Shown here in pieces: positions 6,702 through 14,656 of a stretch of DNA of 16,401 nucleotides. A program made the translations under genes and the position numbers. Location: positions 1 through 16,401 of the forward strand of contig JAGHAO010000026.1 of assembly GCA_021161495.1 (NCBI GenBank), read 5' to 3'. How positions within the stretch are numbered: the stretch's first letter is position 1; every line of letters starts with the position of its first letter. The stretch comes from Caldisericaceae bacterium (GTDB taxonomy: Bacteria > Caldisericota > Caldisericia > Caldisericales > Caldisericaceae). A model generated the notes under the pieces. It made no database searches, was not told where the DNA came from, and saw nothing but the letters and a program-made list of their open reading frames with translations.

Positions 6702-8477
6702 ATGGAAGAAAGAACAGGCACAATAGTTAAAGTGGCCGGGCCTCTCGTAATAGCGGAGGATATCCCGGGCGCAAAGATGTATGAAATGGTTTATGTAAGC
6801 AATAAGCGGCTTTTCGGGGAAATTATCGAGATTAAAGGGAATCTTTCCTCGATTCAGGTTTACGAAGACACAAGCGGAATAGGCCCCGGAGATCCCGTAT
6901 TCTCCACCGGTATGCCGTTGAGCGTGGAACTCGGTCCCGGGATGATCGGTTCCATATACGACGGAGTCCAGAGGCCGCTTGACGTATTGAAAGAAAAATA
7001 CGGAGACTTTATTGTAAGAGGCTCTTATGAACCCGCATTGAACAGAACCAAGAAATGGCATTTTAAACCTCTTGTAAATAAAGGAGACGAGGTTGTTCAG
7101 GGAGATGTTCTCGGAGAAGTGCAGGAAACTCTCGCAATCACACATAGAATTCTTGTTCCTGTCGGTATATCCGGTAAAGTCAAGGAAATTGTAAAGGAAG
7201 GCGATTATGTTGTTGAAGATGTAATTGCGAAAATCGAAACCGGAAACGGAACAAAAGAAGTAAAGATGTATCAGAAGTGGCCGGTCAGAATAGGAAGGCC
7301 GTATCTCAAAAAACTTCCCCCCGTGCGTCCTCTTATAACGGGGCAGAGGGTGATAGATGCGTTCTTCCCTATTGCGAAAGGCGGGACTGCATGCGTGCCG
7401 GGGCCGTTCGGGAGCGGAAAAACGGTTATTCAGCACCAACTTTCCAAGTGGTCCGATGCGGATATTATCATTTTCATAGGTTGCGGAGAACGTGGAAACG
7501 AGATGACGGATGTACTCACCGAATTTCCGGAGTTGAAAGACCCGCGTTCCGGAAGGCCGCTTATGGAAAGGACAATTTTGATCGCAAATACGTCCAATAT
7601 GCCGGTTGCCGCAAGAGAAGCGTCCGTATTTACCGGAATCACGATGGGAGAATATTTCAGGGATATGGGTTACAGTGTCGCTCTTATGGCTGACTCCACG
7701 TCGAGGTGGGCGGAAGCAATGAGAGAAATGTCGGGTAGGCTCGAAGAGATGCCCGGCGAAGAAGGATATCCCGCCTATCTTGCTTCGCGTATTTCCTCTT
7801 TCTACGAACGTGCCGGAAGAGTTATTGTTTTGGGAAGCAAAGAGAAAGAAGCAACGCTTAGTGTTATAGGTGCGGTTTCGCCTCCCGGCGGAGATTTGTC
7901 GGATCCTGTTGTTCAGGCAACATTAAGAACGGTGCGTGTTTTTTGGTCTCTTGATGCGCAACTTGCATATGCAAGGCACTTCCCTTCCATTCATTGGCTG
8001 AGGAGTTATTCGCTTTATGCGGATTCGCTTGCCGATTTTTACAGGAAAGAGATGGGTGAAGATTGGATAGATATGCGAAAGGAAGCGATGCGCATACTGC
8101 GGAGAGAAGCGGAACTTCAGGAAATGGTTAGGCTTGTCGGTATTGATGCACTTTCTTCGTCCGACAGGCTTACAATGGAGATAGCCCGTTCGATAAGGGA
8201 AGATTTCCTTCAGCAGAATGCGTTTATGGAAGAAGACACATTCACTTCCCTAAAGAAGCAATACAGGATGATGAAACTCATACATCTTTTCTATGAATAC
8301 GCAAAAGAGGCTTTGGAAAAAGGTGTCGATTTGGACAAAATCGTTGAACTTCCCGTGAGGGTTGATATATCCAGGGCAAAACTCATTCCGGAAGATAATC
8401 TCGAAAAATTCGACGAAATAGAAAAGAAAATGCAAGAAGAATTTGACTCTCTTATAAAAGAGGTGCAATATGGCTAA
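6702..8477 (+). CDS. V-type ATPase catalytic subunit A
   Basis: The 591-residue catalytic subunit hydrolyses (or makes) ATP in the A3B3 head. An N-terminal beta-barrel (about 1-75) and the extra bulge domain of V/A-type A subunits (about 110-190) precede the nucleotide domain. The Walker A is GPFGSGKTV (234-242, with K240). GCGERGNEM holds the catalytic glutamate (E263), and the Walker B region ALMADSTSRWAEA is at about 328-340. K240 and E263 sit exactly two positions later than the corresponding E. hirae residues as I recall them (K238, E261). The ATG is 10 bases after the F stop, with AGGGGTG as ribosome site, and the gene overlaps subunit B by 8 bases. Intact and full length. Confidence 0.98.
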   Translation: MEERTGTIVKVAGPLVIAEDIPGAKMYEMVYVSNKRLFGEIIEIKGNLSSIQVYEDTSGIGPGDPVFSTGMPLSVELGPGMIGSIYDGVQRPLDVLKEKYGDFIVRGSYEPALNRTKKWHFKPLVNKGDEVVQGDVLGEVQETLAITHRILVPVGISGKVKEIVKEGDYVVEDVIAKIETGNGTKEVKMYQKWPVRIGRPYLKKLPPVRPLITGQRVIDAFFPIAKGGTACVPGPFGSGKTVIQHQLSKWSDADIIIFIGCGERGNEMTDVLTEFPELKDPRSGRPLMERTILIANTSNMPVAAREASVFTGITMGEYFRDMGYSVALMADSTSRWAEAMREMSGRLEEMPGEEGYPAYLASRISSFYERAGRVIVLGSKEKEATLSVIGAVSPPGGDLSDPVVQATLRTVRVFWSLDAQLAYARHFPSIHWLRSYSLYADSLADFYRKEMGEDWIDMRKEAMRILRREAELQEMVRLVGIDALSSSDRLTMEIARSIREDFLQQNAFMEEDTFTSLKKQYRMMKLIHLFYEYAKEALEKGVDLDKIVELPVRVDISRAKLIPEDNLEKFDEIEKKMQEEFDSLIKEVQYG

Positions 8478-9879
8478 AGAATATATAACAACAAGAAACA
8501 TTGCCGGTCCTTTGATTGTTGTGGACAGTGTCGAAAAAGCGACATACGGAGAAATTGTTGAAATCAAAACTGCCGACGGCTCGATAAAAAGAGGGCAAGT
8601 CCTTGAGGTAAACAGGGACAGGGCTCTCATTCAGGTGTTTGAAGGAACGTCCGGGTTGAATCTCGGCGACACAAAAATAAAATTTCTCGGGCGAGGCGTT
8701 GAAATAGGGCTTGCCCCTTCTATTCTTGGTAGGATTTTTGACGGTTTTGGGAATCCGATTGACGGGAACCCTCCCGTAATTCCCGAGAAAAAATCCGACA
8801 TAAACGGAGTGCCGATGAATCCTTATGCAAGAAATTACCCTTCGGAATTTATACAAACGGGAATATCCGCAATTGACGGGTTGAATACTCTCGTAAGAGG
8901 CCAGAAACTTCCCATTTTTTCGGGCTCGGGGCTTCCTCACGCTCAAATTGCCGCTCAAATAGCAAGGCAGGCAAAGGTGCGCGGTGAAGGAGAAAAGTTT
9001 GCCGTCGTATTTGCGGCAATGGGTGTAACATTCGAAGAAGCGAACTACTTTATAAACGATTTCAAGGAAACAGGCGCTCTGGAACGTTCCGTTATGTTTA
9101 TCAACCTTGGAGACGATCCTGTTATCGAAAGAATAGCTACGCCTCGTTTTGCCCTGACGACTGCCGAATATCTTGCGTTTGACCTCGATATGCACGTTCT
9201 CGTAATCCTTACCGATATGACGAATTACTGCGAAGCGCTCAGGGAGATTTCCGCGGCGCGTAAAGAAGTTCCCGGGAGAAGAGGGTATCCCGGATATATG
9301 TACACCGACCTTGCGACGATGTACGAAAGAGCGGGAAGAATAAAAGGCAAAAAAGGTTCCATTACGCAAATTCCTATCCTTACAATGCCGGAAGACGACA
9401 AAACGCACCCCATACCGGACCTTACCGGTTATATCACCGAAGGACAGATTTTCCTGTCAAGAAATTTGCATCAGCAGGCGATCTATCCCCCGATTGACGT
9501 GCTTCCGTCACTTTCAAGGCTGAAAGACAAAGGAATCGGTAAAGGAAAAACAAGAGAAGACCACTCCGATGTTTTGAACCAACTGTTTGCCGCTTATGCA
9601 AGAGGTAGAGAGGCGAGGGAACTTGCGACGGTTCTCGGAGAGAGTGCTCTTACAAAAACCGACCTTATATTTGTAAAATTTGCGGACAGGTTTGAACAGG
9701 AATTCGTGAAGCAGGATCCTTATGAAGACCGTTCGATAGAAGAAACACTTGATATCGGTTGGAAATTGCTCTCAATGATTCCGGTAGGGGAACTGAAGAG
9801 AATAAGACCTGCATTCATAGAAAAGTATCTCAAAAAGTATCTGAAACAGGAGGAAGAGGCGAATGCTTCTCAACGTTAA
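8470..9879 (+). CDS. V-type ATPase non-catalytic subunit B
   Basis: The 469-residue regulatory subunit alternates with A in the head. The P-loop position reads FSGSGLPHAQI (about 150-160), which lacks the GxGKT Lys, as usual for B subunits. PSLSRLKDKGIGKGKTREDH includes R350, the arginine finger that reaches into the A-subunit site; E. hirae NtpB also has R350. The length and the C-terminal helical domain are normal. It starts 8 bases inside subunit A and its last 17 bases overlap subunit D. Confidence 0.98.
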   Translation: MAKEYITTRNIAGPLIVVDSVEKATYGEIVEIKTADGSIKRGQVLEVNRDRALIQVFEGTSGLNLGDTKIKFLGRGVEIGLAPSILGRIFDGFGNPIDGNPPVIPEKKSDINGVPMNPYARNYPSEFIQTGISAIDGLNTLVRGQKLPIFSGSGLPHAQIAAQIARQAKVRGEGEKFAVVFAAMGVTFEEANYFINDFKETGALERSVMFINLGDDPVIERIATPRFALTTAEYLAFDLDMHVLVILTDMTNYCEALREISAARKEVPGRRGYPGYMYTDLATMYERAGRIKGKKGSITQIPILTMPEDDKTHPIPDLTGYITEGQIFLSRNLHQQAIYPPIDVLPSLSRLKDKGIGKGKTREDHSDVLNQLFAAYARGREARELATVLGESALTKTDLIFVKFADRFEQEFVKQDPYEDRSIEETLDIGWKLLSMIPVGELKRIRPAFIEKYLKKYLKQEEEANASQR

Positions 9880-10483
9880 TCCGACGAGAATGGAGCTTTT
9901 GCGGTTAAAAGACCGCTACGTTCTTGCCAAAAAAGGGCACAAACTTTTGAAAGAAAAACTCGAGGGATTAATGAGAAATTTTCTTGAAGTGGCGCATGAA
10001 TACATAAGGAAGCGTAAGATGTTGGATGAAGAGTTTATCGAGATGCAGAGGGATTTTTATATGGCAACCGCGGGAATTTCCGAAGAAGAAACGGATACTT
10101 TGCTTCTCGGCGGGAATTATAAACTCGAGATAGAATCCGAAGAGAAGACCATAATGAATGTGCGTTATCCGGTATTTAAGGTTAAAGAATCCGGCATCCC
10201 GTTTGCGTATCCGCTTACCATTACAAACACGCTTCTGGATAAAAGTTTTGAAAGAATGAGAAATATAGTGGCGAGCATAGTGGAGCTTTCTTACATAGAG
10301 GAAGAACTTTACCTTGTGGCGGATGAAATTTCAAAAACGAGAAGGAGGGTTAATGCCCTTGAATATGTTATGATTCCGGATCTTGAAGATACCATAAAAT
10401 ATATCACGAATAAGCTCGAAGAAATGGACAGGGAAAACATCGCAAGGCTCTTGAAGATGAAGGATATTATAAGGAGCCATTAA
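9863..10483 (+). CDS. V-type ATPase rotor shaft subunit D
   Basis: This 206-residue protein has the two long antiparallel helices of subunit D, the axle inside the A3B3 head. The N-terminal helix starts NPTRMELLRLK and the C-terminal helix holds SKTRRRVNALEYVMIP, both family signatures. The start lies 17 bases inside subunit B behind an AGGAGGAAGAGG-like ribosome site. Its stop overlaps the next start (TAATG). It is the last ATPase gene, so the cluster is complete: A, B, C, D, E, F, H, I and K. Confidence 0.96.
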   Translation: MLLNVNPTRMELLRLKDRYVLAKKGHKLLKEKLEGLMRNFLEVAHEYIRKRKMLDEEFIEMQRDFYMATAGISEEETDTLLLGGNYKLEIESEEKTIMNVRYPVFKVKESGIPFAYPLTITNTLLDKSFERMRNIVASIVELSYIEEELYLVADEISKTRRRVNALEYVMIPDLEDTIKYITNKLEEMDRENIARLLKMKDIIRSH

Positions 10484-11004
10484 TGGAGATAATAAAGAAA
10501 GAGCGGATTTTTAAGGGAAAACTCCTTTCGATTTACAAAAGGCTCGTGAAACACGACGACGGAACGGTATGGGAAAGAGAAACCGCGAGTTACAACGGGA
10601 ACGCCGCTGCGATAGTTGCCGTTGACGGGAATGAAGTTGTATTGATTAAGCAGTTCAGGCCTTCCGTAGAGGAAACGCTTTTGGAAATTCCTGCGGGCAG
10701 AATTGATGACGGAGAAACGCCCGAACAGGCTGCTTCGAGAGAGCTCGAAGAAGAAACGGGCTTAAAACCGTTAAATCTCAGAAAACTTGTCGAATTTTAC
10801 CCCACTCCGGGGTTTGTCGACGAAAAAATCTATCTTTTTTATGCGGATAAGTTTGAAAAGGGTTCCGTACATCTTGACGAAGGCGAAGTTTTGCGTATAT
10901 TTAGATTACCTGTAAATGAAGTTGAAGAGTATTTATTTTCTAACAAAATTAAAGACGGTAAAACACTTATAGGATTATTATTATGGAAGGTAAGGGGATT
11001 ATGA
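10483..11004 (+). CDS. Nudix hydrolase, probable ADP-ribose pyrophosphatase
   Basis: The 173-residue protein has a perfect Nudix box, Gx5Ex7RELxEExGL, at residues 72-94. This box binds Mg2+ and cleaves nucleoside-diphosphate-linked substrates. IKQFRP before the box, LLEIPAG at its start and FYPTPGF after it are typical of the ADP-ribose/ADP-sugar pyrophosphatase branch (NudF type), which turns ADP-ribose into AMP and ribose 5-phosphate. Substrate is inferred, not proved. It overlaps subunit D by 1 base and the next gene by 4, with AAGGAG upstream of the ATG. Confidence 0.93.
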   Translation: MEIIKKERIFKGKLLSIYKRLVKHDDGTVWERETASYNGNAAAIVAVDGNEVVLIKQFRPSVEETLLEIPAGRIDDGETPEQAASRELEEETGLKPLNLRKLVEFYPTPGFVDEKIYLFYADKFEKGSVHLDEGEVLRIFRLPVNEVEEYLFSNKIKDGKTLIGLLLWKVRGL

Positions 11005-11918
11005 GAGATAAGTTGAGCAAACAAAAAGAAAAATTTTTGGAGTACATAAAAAGTAGCGGAAAATTCTCCGAAAATACTGTTTCATCGTATAACAACGATG
11101 TGGAAAAATTCCTCAATTTTTTGAGGAGTGAGAAAATTAACGACCTGACAAAAGCAAACGAAAAGGTTGCGTTGCGTTATTATGAGAAGTTGAAGAAGGA
11201 ACTTAAAGACAGAAGCGTAATGCGCAACCTCTCTTCTTTAAGAAAATTTTACGACTTTCTGCGTGAGTCGGGCAGCGTGAAAATGAACAGTAATCCGTTT
11301 AAATGCATAAAACACGAGAGTAAAGAGAAAGAAGAACCTCGTGTGCTGAATATAGCTGAAATTTCCGAATTTTTCCGTTCTCTCGGAACGGGAAGTTTCC
11401 TCGACTCGAGAGACAGGGCAATGATTTTGTTCATATACGGCACGGGCCTGCGTGCATCGGAAGTCGCGGAAGCAAAGATAAACAGGCTCGATTTGGAAAA
11501 TGCCGTATATGTGCTTAAAACGGGGAAAAATAAGAAAGTGGTTCCTTTTAGCAAAAGGATTGTTCCCGCACTTAGAGATTATATTGAATACAGAAACAAA
11601 CTTCTCAAAAAAGCGGGAATTAAAAAATACCAAAACAGATTCCTTTTTATAAATATTAGGGGAGAAAGAATAACAAGGCAGACAGTATATATTGTCGTGC
11701 AAAAGCGTGCGGAAATTGCAGGGCTTGGGAAAAACGTAACTCCATCGGTTTTGAGGAACTCTCTTGCATTCCACCTTTTAGGGAGCGGGACGAGCGGGGA
11801 AGTCGTAAAGGAGTTCCTCAGATATACGACGCTATTGCCCAAATACGAACGTATTCCGAATTTTTCGCGGACGAAGTTCGAATATCTTTCCACGCATCCT
11901 GCATTTAAAAAACGTTGA
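11001..11918 (+). CDS. XerC/D-like tyrosine recombinase with degenerate active site
   Basis: This 305-residue protein has the two-domain layout of Xer recombinases: a SAM-like N-terminal DNA-binding domain (about 5-95, SENTVSSYNNDVEKFLNFL) and a catalytic-type domain (about 110-305). The first Arg is present (GTGLRASE, R151), as are the beta-hairpin Lys (TGKNKKVVP) and the second Arg (TPSVLRNS, R252). The His three before R252 is Ser (S249) and the His 23 after it is Tyr (Y275). The Tyr nucleophile position nine further on is Arg, with a Tyr two residues earlier. The C-terminal HP of the Xer tail is kept. ATG at 11001 (ATGA overlap, AGGGGA upstream) is preferred over ATG at 10983. Fold is confident; classical recombinase activity is doubtful. 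Confidence 0.85.
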   Translation: MRDKLSKQKEKFLEYIKSSGKFSENTVSSYNNDVEKFLNFLRSEKINDLTKANEKVALRYYEKLKKELKDRSVMRNLSSLRKFYDFLRESGSVKMNSNPFKCIKHESKEKEEPRVLNIAEISEFFRSLGTGSFLDSRDRAMILFIYGTGLRASEVAEAKINRLDLENAVYVLKTGKNKKVVPFSKRIVPALRDYIEYRNKLLKKAGIKKYQNRFLFINIRGERITRQTVYIVVQKRAEIAGLGKNVTPSVLRNSLAFHLLGSGTSGEVVKEFLRYTTLLPKYERIPNFSRTKFEYLSTHPAFKKR

Positions 11919-12787
11919 TGTCATATTTTTGGTACAAGATAGGTATTTTTATTGCGCTGCATTTTCCGAGGCGGGTGTCCTATGCCATAGCAAGGGCACT
12001 TGCGTTTTTGGATTATACGTTTTTTGCCGGGAAACGTAGACGTGTTCATAAGACCCTTCGAATAATTATGGAGGGAAAGAGCGAAAAAGAGATTAAAAAA
12101 ACGGCATTGAGGTTGTATGAAAACTTCGCCTTAAACATAACGGACTATTTTTTACTTTTCACGTGGAATAAAGAAAATTGGCAAGATTTTGCAGAACTGA
12201 ACGGGGTTGACAAAAAAATGAAGGAACTCGCTTCTTCCGGAAAGGGTGTGATGGTGTCCACCGCGCATATAGGGAATTGGGAGGTTGCGGGATTCATAGT
12301 AGGATATATGGGGTATAAAGCACACGGAATCGGGCTTCCGCAGCCTAATAAAAAGGTGGATGAATTATACAGGGAAGTAAGAAGAAAAGGGAATCTATTT
12401 GTTCACCCGTTCAAAGGGGGAGCCATTGGCGTGTATAAAGCATTAAAAAGAGGTGAAATTGCGACAATTGTAAGTGATAGAGACATAAATAAGGACGGTG
12501 TTCCCGTGCAGTTCTTCGGGAGGTGTGTCACTTTCCCCAAAGGAGGAGCGGTGCTTGCATACAGGACCGGTGCAAAGGCGGTTTTCGGATGTGCAATTAG
12601 AGTTGCCGACGGGAAATATCGCGCTTTTCTTGAGCCCGAAATTATTGTCGAGAATAGAAACAGTGAAGAAGAGTTCGTGAAAGAGTATGTTCAAAAATTC
12701 GCATCCATTCTTGAAAGTTATATAAGGAAATATCCCGACCAATGGTTTCACTTTTTTGATTATTTCGAGGAGTTTAAATGCGTGTAA
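11918..12787 (+). CDS. LpxL/HtrB-family lysophospholipid acyltransferase
   Basis: This 289-residue protein belongs to the lipid A / lysophospholipid acyltransferase superfamily, which moves fatty acyl chains onto membrane lipids at the inner face of the membrane. The catalytic HX4E motif is visible as TAHIGNWE (H117, E122), and VSDRD followed by PVQFFGR is another family landmark. A hydrophobic N-terminal segment probably anchors it. The ATG at 11918 shares a base with the previous stop (TGATG); a TTG at 11915 is the alternative. No LPS gene is nearby, so the acceptor could be lipid A or another glycolipid. The following glycosyltransferase overlaps by 10 bases, which suggests joint work on a glycolipid. 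Confidence 0.9.
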   Translation: MSYFWYKIGIFIALHFPRRVSYAIARALAFLDYTFFAGKRRRVHKTLRIIMEGKSEKEIKKTALRLYENFALNITDYFLLFTWNKENWQDFAELNGVDKKMKELASSGKGVMVSTAHIGNWEVAGFIVGYMGYKAHGIGLPQPNKKVDELYREVRRKGNLFVHPFKGGAIGVYKALKRGEIATIVSDRDINKDGVPVQFFGRCVTFPKGGAVLAYRTGAKAVFGCAIRVADGKYRAFLEPEIIVENRNSEEEFVKEYVQKFASILESYIRKYPDQWFHFFDYFEEFKCV

Positions 12788-13455
12788 TTGCTTTGCTTCC
12801 CGCTTTTAATGAGGAAACAAATATATGTGCGGTTGTCAAGAAAACATTACCGTATGTAGATGAAGTTCTTGTTGTTGATGACGGTTCCTCGGACAAAACG
12901 GCGGAAGTTGCGGAAAAGTGCGGTGCAACCGTTATAAGAAATCAAGAGAACAGAGGTAAAGCCGATGCGATGTATGTGGGTTTCGAATATGCGATCGAGA
13001 ACAGTTTCGACATTATTGTAGTTCTGGATGCGGACGGGCAGCACGACCCCGATGAAATACCGCAGTTTATCGATAAAATAAACGAAGGCTTCGACATCGT
13101 TGTGGGTTCAAGGCAGTTCAATCCCGCTTTAATGCCGAAAATACGTATTTTCGCAAATTCGTTTTCTTCCTGGCTTACTTCGATTGTATGTCATTCGAAA
13201 ATTCTTGACAGCCAATCCGGTTACAGAGCAATCCGCACGGATGTCGTAAAGAGGATAAAATTCAACTCGAAGAGGTATCAGATAGAAACGGAGATGCTGA
13301 TAAAGGCGGCAAAATGTGGGTTTAAAATCGCTTTTATTCCGATAAAAACAATTTACAGAAAAGAGGCAAAGAGTAAAATAAATCAAATTATAGATCCACT
13401 TAAATTCGTATTTTTGGTTATAAAACTCTCTTTCTGGAGATGCAAAAATGATTGA
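12778..13455 (+). CDS. GT2 family glycosyltransferase (dolichol-phosphate-mannose synthase-like)
   Basis: At 225 residues this is a GT-A fold transferase of family 2. Visible motifs are LLPAFNEE at the start, VVDDGSSD (32-39) for nucleotide binding, and VLDADGQHDP (about 83-91) containing the metal-binding DXD-type Asp residues. GSRQ and a late QIETEML follow; the Q-x-E-T-E-M pattern is common in the polyprenyl-phosphate sugar transferase branch. The C-terminus has a short hydrophobic stretch (PLKFVFLVIKLSFW) that may touch the membrane but not the long helices of ArnC-type enzymes. It starts 10 bases inside the acyltransferase gene behind GAGGAG and ends 8 bases inside the next gene. Sugar and acceptor are unknown. 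Confidence 0.9.
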   Translation: MRVIALLPAFNEETNICAVVKKTLPYVDEVLVVDDGSSDKTAEVAEKCGATVIRNQENRGKADAMYVGFEYAIENSFDIIVVLDADGQHDPDEIPQFIDKINEGFDIVVGSRQFNPALMPKIRIFANSFSSWLTSIVCHSKILDSQSGYRAIRTDVVKRIKFNSKRYQIETEMLIKAAKCGFKIAFIPIKTIYRKEAKSKINQIIDPLKFVFLVIKLSFWRCKND

Positions 13456-14656
13456 TGTGGTAGATTTGCATATACATTCTCATTACAGTATGGCAACAAG
13501 CAGAGATATGGATCTGGAACATCTTTCTTTCCGGGCGAAGAAGAAGGGTGTTACAATTCTTGCAACCGGAGATATTACGCACCCATTATGGGTGGAAAAT
13601 CTCAAAAGTAAACTTACGGATTTAAAAAACGGGCTTTTTGAATTTGACGGAGTGCGTTTCATACTTGCAGGTGAAGTTAATGTCGTATTTAAACATAAGG
13701 AAAAAATCAGAAAAGTTCACATTGTGGTCAGCGTTCCTTCTTTTGAAGTTCTCGATGCGGTGAATAAAAAACTTTCTGAATACGGAAATCTGTCTGCTGA
13801 CGGGAGGCCCACGCTTTTTGTAAGCGGTGAAGAATTTATGCACTCTCTTAAGGAAATTTCCGATGCGATTAAATTTATTCCCGCTCATATTTGGACGCCT
13901 TGGTTTGGCGTTTTCGGTTCGAAATCCGGGTTTTCTCGTTTGGAAGAATGTTTCGGTGATCAAACGGAAAATATTTCCGCGCTTGAAACGGGTTTGAGTT
14001 CCGATCCCCAGATGAATTATATTGTGAGGGATATAGACCGATTTACACTTGTCTCTAATTCCGATGCGCATTCTCCGCAGAATATAGCGAGAGAAGCAAA
14101 CGTGGTAAAGGATGTTTCTTCATATGAAGATCTTTTTCGTGTGATAGAAAATGCGGACAAAGAAAGATTTTTGTTTACCGTGGAATTTTTCCCGGAAGAA
14201 GGGAAGTATTTCGGGGACGGGCATAGGAAATGCGGTATAGGATTTATCCCCGAAAATTCCGAGAGGAAAATTTGCCCTGTTTGCGGGAAACCTTTCACGT
14301 ACGGAGTTTATCATAGGGTTATGGAGTGTGCGGGTTGGAAAAAAGAAGAGCGTAAAAATAAGAAAATTCCGTTTGTGTATTCTGTTCCGCTTAAAGAAAT
14401 TTTGTCCGAATTCCTTAAAAAGGGGAAGAATACGAAAACGGTGGATTATGCATACCAGGATATTCTGTCGAAATTCGGTACAGAGTTGAATGTGTTGCTG
14501 TTTTCCGATGAAAGCGCACTTAAAAAAAGATTGGATAAGCAGCTTGCGGATTTTATAATTTCCGTAAGAAAAGGGAAAGTGAAGAAGGAGATTGGATATG
14601 ACGGCAAGTACGGAAGGATTATTTTAACGGAGGAGAAAATTGGGCTCTTTGATTGA
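13448..14656 (+). CDS. Endonuclease Q-like PHP-domain protein
   Basis: This 402-residue protein matches the layout I know for endonuclease Q (EndoQ), first described in Thermococcales. EndoQ nicks DNA on the 5' side of deaminated bases (uracil, hypoxanthine, xanthine) and abasic sites. The PHP metal ligands are visible as DLHIHS (6-11), GDITHP (41-46), E76, H91, H147 in PAHIWTPWF, and SDAH (205-208). EndoQ-type blocks follow: FGSKSGF, ETGLSSDP, and EFFPEEGKYFGDGHRKC leading to a CPVCGK zinc-binding element (C262, C276, C279). A C-terminal helical/basic part follows (about 300-402). It lies between a glycosyltransferase and moaA, overlapping both. The family call is from memory of motifs; activity is inferred. 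Confidence 0.82.
   Translation: MIDVVDLHIHSHYSMATSRDMDLEHLSFRAKKKGVTILATGDITHPLWVENLKSKLTDLKNGLFEFDGVRFILAGEVNVVFKHKEKIRKVHIVVSVPSFEVLDAVNKKLSEYGNLSADGRPTLFVSGEEFMHSLKEISDAIKFIPAHIWTPWFGVFGSKSGFSRLEECFGDQTENISALETGLSSDPQMNYIVRDIDRFTLVSNSDAHSPQNIAREANVVKDVSSYEDLFRVIENADKERFLFTVEFFPEEGKYFGDGHRKCGIGFIPENSERKICPVCGKPFTYGVYHRVMECAGWKKEERKNKKIPFVYSVPLKEILSEFLKKGKNTKTVDYAYQDILSKFGTELNVLLFSDESALKKRLDKQLADFIISVRKGKVKKEIGYDGKYGRIILTEEKIGLFD
14629..14633 (+). promoter_or_regulatory. Ribosome binding site supporting the TTG start of moaA
   Basis: GGAGG lies 6 bases before the TTG at 14640, inside the end of the preceding gene. There is no ATG nearby in frame, so this site decides the start. Confidence 0.8.

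Noticed and set aside
6552..7439. A 295-codon open frame on the - strand
   Set aside because: It lies antisense to the certain subunit F and A genes, has no ribosome site, and its translation is rich in Arg, His, Phe and Tyr without any recognisable motif.
8452..9408. A 318-codon open frame on the - strand
   Set aside because: It is the shadow of subunit B, which carries all family motifs in the other direction.
10983..11000. Upstream ATG start of the Xer-like gene
   Set aside because: The ATG at 11001 has a better-spaced AGGGGA site and the ATGA overlap seen at other junctions.
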